From the NCBI RefSeq assembly GCF_964355755.1, contig NC_092679.1:24552432-24616431 (forward strand): a DNA stretch of 64,000 nt, written 5' to 3'. Below, piece after piece: positions 1-13,300 of the stretch; positions within the stretch are counted from its first letter, which is position 1; every line of letters starts with the position of its first letter. The notes under the pieces were generated by a model, which saw only the letters and a list, made by a program, of their open reading frames with translations, was not told the DNA's origin and searched no databases. The stretch is from Antedon mediterranea (Eukaryota > Echinodermata > Crinoidea > Comatulida > Antedonidae). The translations under genes and the position numbers were made by a program.

Positions 1-1291
1 CAATTTATGGCACTTAGCATCTGATCACCAGGAGGACGGTAACGTAACGCCGGACTCTGACGAGTTAGAGACGGACTATCCTGAGATACATCAGCTAACG
101 ACAGCGATACATTTACAGATAATGGTGATATCGTTTTTGTGGTCATGTTTACAGGACCTTGAGCAGTATCTACTATCGATTGTATATTGGGTGATGATTT
201 ATCATTGTTATTCTCATTAGACCCTTTAACTAAAGGCATTTTTGTATTTGGTATATAAACCGGTTGCCTCATAAAATTTGGAACATGTTGCATATTGAGA
301 TGTGATATTTCTCTGGCAACGCCATAAGCATCCATGCCTTGGTTAACAAAACCATCTTCCTGTTTTAAAAAATTATTCATAGGGTTAACCACATTAGGTT
401 GCAACTGCGCAAATGCTGCTGGATTGAACCCTGTCATAGAATCCTGACCAGTGCGAAAGGCAAACCTAGTTACTGGTTGTGTGTTGAATTGTGGCCACAC
501 GCTGCTCTGATAGATGTTTGTTTGGTATCCTCTTTGTCCCTGGATAACATTGTGGTTCTGACGAATGACTGGCTGATGCTGGTAGTCAGGACTGTACTGC
601 TGTTGTTGTTGCGCAACATCATTTTCAGCATGCTGCGTACTTGTCATGGCCCTCATGGACAGATCTCTTGGAGATGTAGGTGTTGGAGGTGTAGCTGATG
701 GAATTTTAGTCTGATTGTTCATTGTTGGAACCACTGCATTTCTTTCAATTAGCTGAGCAAGTACTTGTTGTTCCAATGTCTGATTTAAATTCATATTCAT
801 ATTATCTGTAAGGTAACTGTGTTGTTGCTGGTGATGTTGTTGCTGGTGCTGGTGCTGATGGTGTTGTTGTTGCTGCTGCTGCTGCTGTTGTTGCTGATGC
901 TGTTGCAACTGATAGGCCACTGCAGCAGACATTGCAACATTAACTGTGTTTGACAGTGGGTTCGGTGGTGGGACAGTATTTACTGGTGTATGTACTGGCG
1001 TACCATGATTAGATGACAAGGGGTTATGCGGAGGAACGGTGTTCACTGGTGTGTGAACGGGTGTACAGTTCTGTGACAATGCATTTGGTGGCGCTACAGT
1101 GTTCACTGGAGTGTGAACAGGCGTACCACAACTGTCAGCAGAAAGACGTCTTTGCCCTGTGTTGATCATTAGTACACGAGGTTTTGACAAATCCTCAGGT
1201 ACAGGTGAAGTCAACAATTGATTTCTATGGTTCTGCATATTGAGCCCTTATCCATTGAAAGTCTTAGCACATATCCAAACCATCCATCATC
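1..1291 (-). CDS. Gln-rich probable transcription-related protein, 5' coding exon (partial at left edge)
   Basis: Read on the minus strand, a frame starting at the ATG at 1238-1236 stays open to the window edge (about 412 codons). An in-frame TAA at 1250-1248 lies four codons upstream, and a splice acceptor (T-run then AG, exon start 1291) precedes it, so this is probably the first coding exon with spliced 5' UTR farther upstream. The protein begins MQNHRNQLLTSPVPEDLSKP. It has three imperfect copies of a TPVHTPVNTV...PLS unit (about residues 38-105), then a Gln/His tract, a Pro/Thr/Ser stretch (SATPPTPTSPRDLS), and more Gln/Asn-rich low-complexity sequence. No DNA-binding or catalytic domain is visible, so any domain must lie in later exons left of the window. 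The composition resembles activation regions of transcription factors or coactivators. That is inference; I do not recognise the family. Confidence 0.6.
829..906 (-). repeat. CAG/CAA/CAC tract coding for Gln/His
   Basis: On the minus strand this is a run of CAG and CAA codons interrupted by CAC/CAT, giving a Gln-rich tract with His. It lies inside the coding exon at the left edge and is a likely site of length variation. Mixing CAA with CAG lowers slippage compared with a pure CAG run. Confidence 0.85.
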
Positions 1292-4090
1292 CTAAAAAAA
1301 CAAGAAATATTTTTGAGTAACTTTTCCTCATCATAGTTTAAAATGTTACAATATTTTGGTAAAAAATAATAAGAAAAATCAGGCATTGTCTTTTGAAAAT
1401 TATAGGTGTACTACAAACTGCAATCCGCAATACATTCAGGGATGCTGTCGGTGTGCTTTTGTATTTTGGTGTGCTTTTGTATTTTGGTATGTAGAAGTTT
1501 ACCAAATTTAAGCGTGTTGTAAATAGCACTTCTCAAAGGCAGTTTAGGAGTGTGTTAGGTGACTGATCGCACTTGCTCGCCTTAAAAGACAAGGCCTGAA
1601 AAAAAGTAATGACTTACAACATTTATTTATTGACCCTTTGGGAAAAATACAAAAGTTTGTGTTTGTAGTACATCCATTGAAAGTTATGAAAAAAATTGAA
1701 AGTCCAATTCAGTTTTCCGCTTCGTCTTTAAAAATAAGGAAAGCGGGTAGGGACAGAATTCCATACAGCACTACTACAGTATGCAGCCCTTGAAATTATG
1801 GAAAATTTACTGGTACATAATGCCACGGCCAGGGAATTTTCCTTAATATATAGCCAATTTTCCAATGTTTTATTCACAAGTAGCCTAGTTTTCTTTTTTT
1901 TCAATATATTATTCCTACAGAATAATAGTCTTAGCTGCATTGTGCAATGACGTTCTCCGCGAAATCAAGTTATTTGCGATAAACCTTATTATTTATTTTT
2001 GTCAGCACATTTTTCGTATCAAAAATGATTATTTTATCCTAAGAAATTTGTAAAATAAATATAATGTTTGTCAATTAAAAAAAAACATTTGTTATGCATG
2101 ACTTTAATCTGTTTCATTGTAATTTAGTAGATTAACAATGTATAAAAGTGCATATAGGCCTAGCACCAAAAAAGACTCGGGGCGAAATGACCTAAAATGT
2201 GTGCATGCATGGATGACGTTGCAGATGAATGTATGCGAGCTCAATTGCAGCACTCCACTGCACTGACTGGTCATGATAAAAGGGGAAAAGCATCATGCAC
2301 ACTCTAGCTAGGGCTAGCCTAGGCCTAATATATAATGTATATACTTTGTTTCTGCTTCTATGTAATGTTTTATAAACAAGTATTGTAGGTTGGATTTCGA
2401 AGGATAAATAGACTGGAAATACTCGATCTAAACTGTCTTACACGACTGTGTCTGTCTGATGTGAATAGGCTATACTAGCCATATTCAGTAAGCCGTCGGT
2501 AGTTCGTTCGTGTGCACATTTTTGGAAACACACCGCCGGGATGCTGAAACGAATACCCTATATATCCTGCAAAAATGCTTCGTCATAGACTACCTAATAC
2601 AATTAAAACAAGCACAGGCATTTTCTTAATATATCAAAGTATATATCTGCAGGTAAATGGCTTACCATAAAAAATGCTTTACGGACGATTTAGCGTGCAA
2701 TTATTTTCACATTTCTATAGAGCATCTCCGGAAATGGTGGTCGAAATACGCAAGATATTGGTGACCCCGTTTATCACTACAGTAAACAAATTGTATATAC
2801 GCCCGGAAAGTTTTCGAAATATAGTACATAGTTTCTCCTAATTTAACATGTCTATCATGTAAGCAACAAAGGAAATAAATTAAATACAATTTACAGTAGT
2901 ATACATCATATCTATAGTTAAGATTAATTTAGAAATTTATAATTTGTGTTACTTTTTAAAATCGCGCATTGATAACTTTAGGTAAAAGATGAGTGACGTA
3001 AATGACGTCATGGGGCTCGGCTTAAGTACAAAACAACAGTAAGTACGTGTGCATGATCAAGGAGCTGGAGAGTATTCGTATAAAATATATCTTTTTAGTG
3101 TTGGTGTGGGGCGGCGGTGGTGATGCGTCCGGGATCGCTGTGAAAGCAAAAGAAGCCAAATAATCAAACAATATTATATTTATAGTTTTGCTTGAGATGT
3201 TAAGGTTGTGTGTCCAAACAAGTTGTTTAATTTACTTTTTGTCTCCAGTCCGACCCTGACCTGGTAAATTCCCGGATGCTATAATCTCCCGTGAAAAAGT
3301 GGGTCCCCTGATTTTATCACTTCAGTCTTACTCTTGAGTCAATTTGTTTTAAAATGCAAAGACAAATTGGAAGAAGTGCCGACGTAATATTATAAGCCGA
3401 TTCTCTAGGCATGACCTGGGCATAGGCCCTGAGCAATTGTGCCGACATTCAGATGATTGATTTCGATGTTATTCTAAATCACATTTGCCTTCATTTACAT
3501 TTTTTTAAATACAATTAATTAAAATTATCCATCAACCATTGAAAAAACAGATGCACAGCAATTGAAAAGAAAGAAAGAGAAGTAAAAGACAGCAGCAGCA
3601 GAGCACTCTTCTTTCCAGACGTTCTTTAGGGTTTGCGCCTTGCGCCCAGTCCAAGTTTCCAAATACATTTTTTCTCAGCCGTAACAGTAATACTATACTT
3701 TCCGCGTGATACGTCCCCTTTTGAATAAAAAGGCGCGGCGCAAAAAGTATAATCATGGAATAAGGGGAATCAAATTCGTAGAATGGTTGATGTCTGCTGG
3801 TGGGAGGGTGCGAAAAGAATCTTCAGTACCTCTTTGAAATATGAAGTGAAATAAATAAGCAGGATCGACCAGTCCTACATTGCGAGTGTTGCCATAAAAA
3901 AAAGCCACAAAAAAAATCATAATTATTAATTTTTATATCCAGATGCGACTATCACGTTTTTTTAGGTAGGGCTTTCTCTACTTTAAATCTCGGCTTCATA
4001 ATGCCTAGCCTAACCCGACGGCGGATTAGTTCAACTTTGAAATTCTTCTAGACATGCAAATGTTCCTAGTTTTCTGACATTATAAATAAA
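1292..4090. other. Non-coding 5' flank/intron of the left-edge gene
   Basis: Only short chance ORFs occur here (about 60-75 residues, AT-rich, no recognisable domain). The stretch should hold the 5' UTR exon(s) and promoter of the minus-strand gene at 1-1291. A less AT-rich patch at about 2950-3140 (including TGACGTCA, a CRE-like palindrome, at about 3003-3010) is a plausible promoter. I could not fix a transcription start. Confidence 0.4.
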
Positions 4091-4872
4091 ATTGAGGGCG
4101 CTAAACATAAAATGTACAAGATCGAATTGAAGGAGGTGGCGTACGTAAGCTACAGGAGAAAAAAAGATGTTATGGTGTGCCCTCCCTGCTTTTTTTTTTT
4201 ACATTAAATTAAATTGAGGGCGCTAAACATAAATTTAAAACATCAAAGCAAAATGTGCTCTCCCTGCCTCTCAGCACTAAGGCCCTGCAGCAGCCTTTTG
4301 AGGTCGTTTCCACCAAATCACCAGATGCATTGATGTTGTCGCCTCATGATGTGTGCTGGAAAGGGGGACGTATAATTCTGTAAACCCCAAACACAGTAGC
4401 TCACATTTTATTTATTCATAGGAATCACCTTTATATCGGTGGCACGTCACATTATCAGTTAATGGTGCATCCATTTTACAGACAAAATACAAATAACATA
4501 AGCTACAAAGTTCTAAATACTAACACATAACATAAAAACAAAATGTAAACTAATTAATTAATTAGATCTGTATGAAATTAGCTTTAACTCTATTCCACCT
4601 GACCAGCATGGGATTCAAACCCACGACATTCGTGTTGTTAACACGACGCTCAATCGAGTGAGCTAACCGGTCATTTTGTTTATAAAACGATTAATACAAA
4701 CTTCGTTCCCTCAACACGTTGATGAATATGCATATTCATGAGGTAATGATAAATAGACTATTGCTAGATGTTCATTCATGTAGGCCCCTTTGTGGCATAA
4801 CGGGTAATGCTCTGTTTTGAGTGTTCTCAGCTCTAGATTGGGTTCGGATCTCTACGGATTTTTTAATAGAAA
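4091..4872 (-). mobile_element. Composite tRNA-derived SINE, copy 1
   Basis: Read on the minus strand, about 4580-4680 contains a tRNA-like head: A box like TTAGCTCACTCGATTGAGCG, an anticodon-arm palindrome around TTAACAA (anticodon position AAC) and B box GGGTTTGAATCCC. About 4780-4865 holds a second tRNA-like unit in the opposite (plus) orientation: GTGGCATAACGGGTAATGCTC, then GGGTTCGGATCTC. The body continues to a tail with GAGGGCGCTAAACATAAA, which occurs twice (4091 and about 4214). The same composite, head to head, occurs in the other orientation at 41262-41762, which fixes the approximate limits. Neither unit keeps a full acceptor stem, so these are not functional tRNA genes. Confidence 0.7.
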
Positions 4873-7016
4873 ATAAATATTGTTTGAATAAAAACAGTCA
4901 TACTAGCTACCTGATTTTAAGTTATTAATAGCCATTTAAATTAGCTTGAATTGCTGTCGATTAAGATTATATTTTTTAATCTGATTAAGATTGGGTGTAG
5001 TTTGAATAAGATTAGGTGTATTCTGTTCATTAAGTAATTCCTCTGATAGTGTGTTTAAGAGGTCTATTTAACATCAGGTGGAGTTTAATCTGATTAAGGT
5101 GTAGTTTGATTTAGATTAAATGTAATCTGTGTAAACCCGAGAGTTAAAAGTTTTGGTCAAATTTGCGCGATTGAGGGCGTTCATGTAATCACGTGACTGG
5201 AACCCGTCACATGCCTCCTGTATAGGATCGAAGGCCAGCAGAGCCAATTGCTATGTCGATATGCGAACAGCACTTTTCTATAATAATCAATTATTCTTCT
5301 GCTCCTCAGTCTCACCACCATCATCTCGCTAATCACTCTGCTTTCAAATACCTCTCTGCTAATTAACAGTGGAACTTTTTATGGCCAGAGGGAAGAACAT
5401 TGTTCAGACGAATATATTAAAAGACTCATCGTATGAGATTATTATTCTGACTAGCATGTTGAATATAATGTTTGGCTAAAATAGGCCTACTTTGCTATAA
5501 TCGTTTAAGGAGGGCTCAATAAATGTATCTCTTACTTTTAATATTGTCTTTTGCACAATGGAATACTTTTTTTTAAATTGATTTAAATGTTAATTCCATG
5601 CAAACATTCCCCAGCTGATTGTTTGTATATCAGCTTCTGGAAAAGTTTTTCCTTGCAATAATAAAAAAAAGAAGGAACCCACTTCTATAATATTACCAGA
5701 GAGTTCTGGGTTAATGATAGACAATTTCGAGTGTGAACAAAAGTTTACATGACTTGAATTAAACAAATTTCACAACGTAGAGATCAATTTTTCTTACCAA
5801 ATGTTGACAAACAAATCCATTTAGGCCTTTTATAAGGATAATTATGAAGTTAGCTCAATTTTTGATGCGTAAAATCCTATTCTAATGCTCAGGCGGTTAC
5901 TCATGCTGTGAAACCGTATTATTACAAAGACGTATTCATCATCCATTATCCATGGATAAAAGTAACAAAACTTTACCAGTGAGAAAGCATTATAGCATGC
6001 CACACGTTATTATTGTCTATTTAAGAATAAAGTGGAATAAAGAATAATAAACAGAAAGTTTTTGAATGAAACTGAATAAAAAAAATAAATAAAATAAGTA
6101 AAATAGGACACTAAACTTTGTTGAAGCAATTCAAAAATGGTACAATTACAGTGCCTTACAAAACTGTATATAATAATTAAGGTAGAGAACATTCAAGAAT
6201 TCCTTAACCAATACCGGTATTTGATTGTTGAAGATTAATTGTACTATAATGTCAAAACAAGGAGATTTGAATAAACATAGAAAAATATACATAAATCTTT
6301 AAAACATACATCAGTCAAAAGAAACGAATTTAAGTGATATTAAATGAATTGCCAATTACGTTAATATGTGTATGTACTTGGCCTGTAGTCATAAAATAAT
6401 ATCAGTTTTAGTTTATTGTACAGTAGGCCTATATTAATACGGTGCACCATATATTAAAATAGGAACAAGAATATATATAAAAAATATAGGCCTATTTTTA
6501 TAAAAAAGTAACAAATTCAAGATTTTTTTACCATGTGAAGGTCAAAGAATAATTTTGCTATCATTATTATTATTATTATATTCAAAAAAAATATATATAA
6601 AAATATTAAGAATATTAAATTAAGTCAAAAGAAATTGATGATGATATTGGATTCCACGTTATGTACTATTTTTATATTTAAATTAATATAAATTAAAAAG
6701 AAAAACAACTATGATATGCAGCAGTATTTACAACTTGTCATAAATAAACGTTTAGTTGTCTCAATTCGGTTATCCAAACTATAAACAATATGACAATTAA
6801 TATTTGATATCCACAATTAAATTTTCAAAATATTGAATCAAACTATCCCCTATACCGATTATTATGTTAACTTTACCAACTATGATGATTTTTATTAGAA
6901 AAGCATTACAAAATATGTAAAAATAAAATAATAATTATATAAGGTTTAGGCCTATAAGAAAGAAATCGATATAACTTATTTAAAGAAAAGACATTAGAGA
7001 CTAAAGTTTGTCTAAA
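4873..7016. other. AT-rich intergenic DNA, no gene seen
   Basis: The sequence is AT-rich and low in complexity, with poly-A/T runs and short TA-rich stretches. No ORF has a recognisable product and no RNA gene is evident. About 4960-5130 repeats the motif TTAGATTA/GATTAAG several times in a degenerate way. Confidence 0.5.
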
Positions 7017-7092
7017 AAGCTCATGTTGTGTAAGCTCATGTTGTGTAAGCTCATGTTGTGTAAGCTCATGTTGTGTAAGCTCATGTTGTGTT
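7017..7092. repeat. 15-bp tandem repeat, five copies
   Basis: Five consecutive copies of AAGCTCATGTTGTGT, nearly perfect. A minus-strand ORF across it (ELTQHELTQHELTQ) is open only because the period is a multiple of three. I do not regard it as a gene. Confidence 0.9.
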
Positions 7093-8688
7093 GCGATAAA
7101 ACACGGTTTATACACCTACTGTATATTCAATTTTCAAAATAAAATAAATTTTAAAACGTTGGTTGTAAATCTATGTTGTACAACAAGAGAAAAATAATCA
7201 ATAACCATAATTATTTTAAAAAAACAATTAATTTGGTAAATTAACCCCAATAAAACATAGTGATTAATGGCATGTTATTATTTGCTGAAACTAATTTATT
7301 ATTCATTAATATTCTTCAACAATCTATAACTCGTATCACCTCACCATCATCAATCAAGAGTTTTCTATTAATCAAAAAATATAAAATTCCCATCGTAATT
7401 ACCATTTCTCGATAATTAATATATGCCTATGGATAACAATTAAGTAAGAATACCTTCTGGTGTACAAAACATTTGATGTATGCCGTAAAATGTACTGTAT
7501 ATTATTAAGGTCTAAGTAATTACAGTCATATAGTAAATTGAGGCCGTCGTCGTCGTTGTATGGAAGGTCATTGAAAACGACATTTCTTTGTTTCTTTTAT
7601 TTTGAGTATTATCAAAGCAACAGATTGTGTATGTAGCATGTAATACATTGTAATAATACAGATATTTATTAACTTATTCGCCTGTTTATAGGCCTACCAT
7701 GGAGAAATAATCTTACGTTTCTTTTTAATCTGAAGGCCAACGGCGTACCGCATAAATTGCCTCGTGACGTAATGTGCTTGATTCGCGACGACGGAAGGTC
7801 TGCTTATATAAATAATAGATAGGCCTAGACAAATTATCGGGAAAAAAAAGAAACAAAAATAATTAATAAGTTGTACGTTCATTGCAATACAATAAAATAA
7901 TGAAGACGATTTGAATATGAGGAACGCGCAAATGGAGAAAAGGTTAGCATAGTTTTTGAAAACAAAAATGTGTGCGTAAAATGGAACTATAAATAGAAAT
8001 GAAGTGAATTAACGGGTAGAATATCAAAATGATGTATATAATAATAATAACATTTATTTACACAAATTGTAGAGCAAAATACACAGAAACATAATCAACA
8101 TAATAATATAATGTGGAAAAGGGACGCCATGACAGCAAGAAAGCTTTAAATTGTGCGCCCCACTCGACAGTCAAAAACTAAAACTTCAAAATATTAATAA
8201 ATAAATAAGTTATGTATATAAGATAACAGACACAAAAATGTGTAGTAAAGTAGGACGCAACCCACAAAACTTCAATACTTCTTTAGCAGCGATATTAATT
8301 GACTAAATTCATAATGAAAAAGTACAACAATATTCCTTCTTTCATTGTAGATTTTCGGTAAAACCATTTAATTTTCTTGCAGTTTATATTACATAAAAAT
8401 AATTCACAATTTAGTTTTACGACTAGTAGTTTACATTTTCCTAATTAAATTTGAAATTCTAATGATCTTGCTTTATGAAAGTTAATTGTGCATGTAAATT
8501 ACGCTCAAATTTCAAATTAATTTTCTTTAAGATCATGAATAGATTACTTCAGTGTCTACATGTCTATAAACTAGTCTTGCCTTGTTATTTATGTTCACCA
8601 ATCTCCATATGACCTTCATATAGTGATGGAAGCAGTGAGTAAAGTTATCAGAGTTTCACATTTTTACAACTATAAATAAGATATTTTT
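7093..8688. other. AT-rich intergenic DNA, no gene seen
   Basis: No supported coding region, RNA gene or long repeat. Short microsatellite-like runs of ATT/TAA occur. Confidence 0.5.
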
Positions 8689-8906
8689 TAAATAAAATTG
8701 AATGACAAAATAGATCGACGTTTCAGAACCATCATGGAACCATTAAGAACAAATGAGTTAAAAGTACAAAGCATTAAATGATGACAGGAAAATACTATAA
8801 GTAATCAATAACAAAGACTAAAAAGTGTAACGTTACTCATTTGTTCTTGAGAATGGTTGCATGATGGTTCTGAAACGTCGATATTTTTTGTCATTAAACT
8901 ATATTT
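8689..8906. mobile_element. Hairpin MITE with long terminal inverted repeats
   Basis: The left arm (8689-8760) and right arm (8834-8906) are inverted copies of each other, sharing TCGACGTTTCAGAACCAT, AATGACAAAA and ACAAATGAGT, around a loop of about 70 bp. It sits about 50 bp past the stop codon of the minus-strand Ig gene, so it may be in that gene's 3' UTR. No coding capacity, so non-autonomous. I could not define the target duplication. Confidence 0.7.
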
Positions 8907-8955
8907 TAAGGTTATATAGCAAACGTCTCTTTAATAAATAAGATAATCGGAAGAT

Positions 8956-10320
8956 TCACACCGATTTATGTGAACATGTTTTTTTATCGTCTTCGATGTC
9001 CATATAGACCGATTCGATGTCCAAATCTGTAGGAACTTGTATGCCTACTGTACGCTTCCATTCATTACAGTCGCAGTTGTTTATTGAAGGGGCAATACTG
9101 TCTTTGGGAACAAAATATACCTCTGGCTGTGCAATTCTGTATCCTGAGTTTGTAATTGGATGATGCCTTTGTATTTTACAGATTTGAAAATAACATAGTA
9201 ATATTCCAATAAGTAGAGCAGTAATCATTAATGTACTTCCAGCAATCAGTAACATGGTTGTAGAGTTTATAGACGAACTGAGACCACTGCGCGTATTTTG
9301 ACCAGAACCTACCTTTTCCGCAATAATAGTTGGACTAGAAAAGTAGGAATGTGTAAATATTTGAAGTTCTTTCAAGCTGCTTCCAATTGAATTAGATACC
9401 TCACATTTGACCCTTGTGCCATTATATCTAGATCTAATTTTGATTCGCAATACTCGATCCTCGTTTTCTATGCTATAATAGTCTGGTGCAAGAGGTGGGT
9501 CAAATGACCACAGAAACAGCGTAGGGTCAGGGTTTGCCTCTGCACTGCAAACAAAAAGTGCTTCTTTTCCAACATTATAAAACACATCTCCTTTTATTTT
9601 GACTTGTGCCGGTTTGTATTTCACTGCTATAGGACCAGCGCTACAATTCCTTATGTCTGATTTGTCAGCTGGGGTTTTTTGAGTGCAAATAAATGTCTTA
9701 CCATCATGTTCTCGATCAGCGGTGAATGTATATCTGATCATAATATTGCCATTAAAGTTGTCCTCAGTTGTTCCCTCAAGTATTGTGTTCTCATATATGA
9801 GGACAATTGAGGGTTTGGGATCAACATCTTCTGTTGTACACGTTACCGTTACTTTATCTTTTTCCTCAATGTAACTTGCTCTGCTTGTTGAGCATTTTGG
9901 AAACTGTAAAGATGGAACTTGTTTTATTTTCAATGTACATGATTTTGAACGAAGGACCTGTACATCACCTTTATAAACGGCACACATAAATGTATGGTCA
10001 GCGTCCGACATCCGTACCGGTTTAATGTAAAGCGTGTTCATCTGTCCCGAAGTATTTATCTCAACTTTGTAACGTTTGTTATATTGGTCATTTAATAGTT
10101 GCTCACCTTGACTAATCCTGGTTTCATCTCGCATCCATGATATAACCATATCATCTTCTAGTCCTTCAGCGTAGCAACTTAACAAAGTCTTGGTTCCTTC
10201 GATAGCGTCATTATCGGCTGGTTGTAGACTAAAACGTAAATTAGGCCTACTCGCGGACACAAATATTAATGTTCCTAATAATAATAAGATCGTGAAGAAA
10301 ATTGAACAAAGCGGAATCAT
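8956..10320 (-). CDS. Intronless single-pass membrane protein with three Ig domains
   Basis: A single uninterrupted reading frame of 454 codons. Residues 1-24 form a hydrophobic signal peptide (FFTILLLLGTLIFVSAS). Three Ig-type domains follow: Cys49-Trp62-Cys113; Cys161-Cys212, lacking the usual core Trp; and Cys258-Trp271-Cys306, the last with the CSAEANPDP pattern of C2-set domains in cell-adhesion receptors. A Ser/Thr-rich stalk leads to a transmembrane helix at about 355-381. The cytoplasmic tail of about 70 residues has tyrosines in NSGY, EVYF and SVYMDI settings, which could be phosphorylation or sorting sites (inference). It acts at the cell surface, as an adhesion or recognition molecule. 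It has no introns, unlike its multi-exon neighbours, which suggests a retrocopy or an expanded intronless family. I cannot assign orthology. Confidence 0.8.
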   Translation of the reverse strand: MIPLCSIFFTILLLLGTLIFVSASRPNLRFSLQPADNDAIEGTKTLLSCYAEGLEDDMVISWMRDETRISQGEQLLNDQYNKRYKVEINTSGQMNTLYIKPVRMSDADHTFMCAVYKGDVQVLRSKSCTLKIKQVPSLQFPKCSTSRASYIEEKDKVTVTCTTEDVDPKPSIVLIYENTILEGTTEDNFNGNIMIRYTFTADREHDGKTFICTQKTPADKSDIRNCSAGPIAVKYKPAQVKIKGDVFYNVGKEALFVCSAEANPDPTLFLWSFDPPLAPDYYSIENEDRVLRIKIRSRYNGTRVKCEVSNSIGSSLKELQIFTHSYFSSPTIIAEKVGSGQNTRSGLSSSINSTTMLLIAGSTLMITALLIGILLCYFQICKIQRHHPITNSGYRIAQPEVYFVPKDSIAPSINNCDCNEWKRTVGIQVPTDLDIESVYMDIEDDKKTCSHKSV

Positions 10321-13300
10321 ATTGATTATATGTTCCTGTTTGTTACCTTTACCATTTAAAAGTAAGACATCTTAAAGTATAATATTCGTTGTATCAAAAC
10401 ATAATAAGAGTACGGTAGCTATCTGTCACTTGATATTTTACGTTCTTGATCAATAAGAAGACTGTTGTCGTATACTCACAAGATGTTGCAAGAGCAAATG
10501 TTTTAGTTGACAGAGCAGTTAATTTATAAGAGCTGTTCTATGCCATTATCCTAAAAAGAAGATAATGAAATTACAAACGTTTTTCCTAGCTATCTTCATA
10601 GATAGTCGGCGCCTGGCCAATCGAATAATCTCTCGCGTGAAACTCAACAAACATATTCTCAGAGGATCAATTAAGCGGAAAAGCATCTTCAAGTAAGCTG
10701 CAGCTGTCATGATATGTATTTTGTATTCGGAAGAAAGACTTCTATGAATCACTGAAATTGTATATACATATATAATAAGATATGTGGGTGTGTGTGTGTT
10801 TTTCTAATACATTTTTCTACAATTTATATGGTACCAAATTTATCGGTTATAATTGCAGTTCGAATATTTACAACAGAAATGAAATTTTACAAAAGTTATA
10901 TTTTAAAATCATTATTATAATAAAATTTAAAAAAAACAATATAGGATAGATTATTAGCAGGTGCCCATGAATATATGTTTTATTTGTTTTTTAATCGAAG
11001 TAGTGGGGTTTATAGTTTTTAAATAATTTTATTTTTAGGCCTATTCATATTATTTGTTATTAAAATGTTAACTTATAGTTAATGATATTATTATTAATAT
11101 CATAATCATCAATATAGAATAGAATTTTAGCAGGTGGCCAATATCATCCTTTTTTTATTTCTTTATTAAATCGAAGTAGTGGAATTTAATTTTTAAATAA
11201 TATTATTTTGTTTGTTATTCAAGTGATTTTGTTAAAAATGGTTAAGTTAAGATATATTATTAATATTTTTATCATCATCATTATCATCATTATGTATTTA
11301 ATTAAAGCGCATGACGAGTATCAATGTATATATTGTGTTGTGGGGCGGGGTGGGGGCGCATAATTTAAGATGCTGTCATGGAAGCCCATTTTCGACGCAA
11401 ACCTACAAAGTTGTACATACTTTAAGATTCCCATTATTGGAACCCAAGACTCGAGAATGTATACAACAATCTTAACCAGCCAGAAAAAGTAAATACATGT
11501 TTACAATTGATTAAATGAAATAATAATAATAATAATTAATATTGTTATTTATTTATTTATATACCGCCTAATGTTGTGAAGCCTCTAACCACTGAACATC
11601 AATAATACTGTATATTATACCTATGGTAGGTTTATTGGAATTTATTAATAAATACCTATTATGTAATTATGTGTTTCGTTACGTTTTATGATGAAAAGCA
11701 ATGTTTTCCCAGGTGGATGATCAGCAATTAACGCCCCAGGGATTACTTGTTGTTCTCCTCAGACAACAATAATAATTATTATTATTAATTTCCATTCTAA
11801 CACTGTATTACATAATGAATAAAAATGAACGAATACACCGAAAATACAATATTAGCCATAAGGTACATTTTCCGACTATTACCGTACTAATTAATGAGGT
11901 AGCTGGATTATACATTATTAATATTAAAAATAGCAGTTATCGAGGAGAAAGGCAATTGTTGGTTTATCCAGGTAAGCTGGCACGAAATAGACTATCGTGA
12001 CCAATAATTGTTACTTGACGCTTTGAAAAACTTATAATAATGTAGGCCTAAGCCTAACCCTATGTCGAAAAGGACATTCTTACAATCTATAATGATAAAT
12101 CTCTCTAAAAGCAGACTAGATCCTCCTATAACAGAAGTATAGTGTGAATAATTATCAAAAATGAAATATTTAATTACCATGAAATTAAATGAATGAAATT
12201 TAAAAAATGTCGATAAATGCAAACCGTGTTAGGGCGATATTTAAATTATATATTATAAACATGATTTTTAGGTGAATAAAATTGTTCAAATGACACTCAA
12301 AAATATTTATCATAACATATATGGCTATCGTAATGTTATTTTTTAATTTGAAATATAAGATAAAGAGAAACATGATTATATTAAGGTGTTGGAATTTTAA
12401 ATATTTACATTGTATTTACATATTGTTTGTTCTTAGTAAGTAATATTTATTGATTGCCAAGAACAGTACAGTTTATATAACAGCATAAAAAATGAATGAA
12501 AATAAATACATAATAATATACACATTCAACTTGGTTAATTAAACATGGAAAGCAAGGAATAACCCTTTAAGCCCAAAGGCTTGTTTCCATAGGGATCCCC
12601 ATCAAAACGCATTGATACAATGAAAATACAAAAATATAGATCTTTTATTATTTATCTTATATTACAAATAAATGTTAATAACAAATTCAACTTATGCTAA
12701 GTTCTGGCTAACATTATCATTATAAAAATATATACCATTATTTATTGCGTGTTTTTAGCACTGAACATCAATACGCACTTCAGTATAAGTTTGGTTAGGT
12801 CTATAATTTTGATCAGAATCTAAATACTGTATTTTAAAGAGTTAATCTCAAGTATCTCAAGGGATATGATAAACGATTGTCGTTTGGGGAATACGTTTGC
12901 ACAGGCCCGAGAACGACAACCTATCAACGTCACATTAAGGATGCAGCTCTTTATTAATGGTTATTGTCTTTCTTATCCTATCTATTATCTTTAATTTATT
13001 TTCGTGACATTTAAAAATATACCTGCTCCACATAGAGAGATTGCCCATATTTATTTTATGATTATTATTTGTATTGTTATCAATGTTTATAATAATTAAT
13101 AATGTAATCAGTTAAATCATCGAAATTATACAAAACATATATAATATTCATCATTACGTTGCATTTTGTTTTGGTGTAGCTAAAAAATCACCAATGTTTT
13201 GGTGTAAATAAAAAATGATATTACGAAAGAATGTAATTATATAAAAAAAATGTATTAAATCTATAGAAAATAAGGGATCTTTCTTTCTTCTATACTATTG

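Noticed and set aside
6906-7115. Minus-strand ORF with HELTQ repeats
   Set aside because: Produced by a 15-bp tandem repeat in non-coding DNA.
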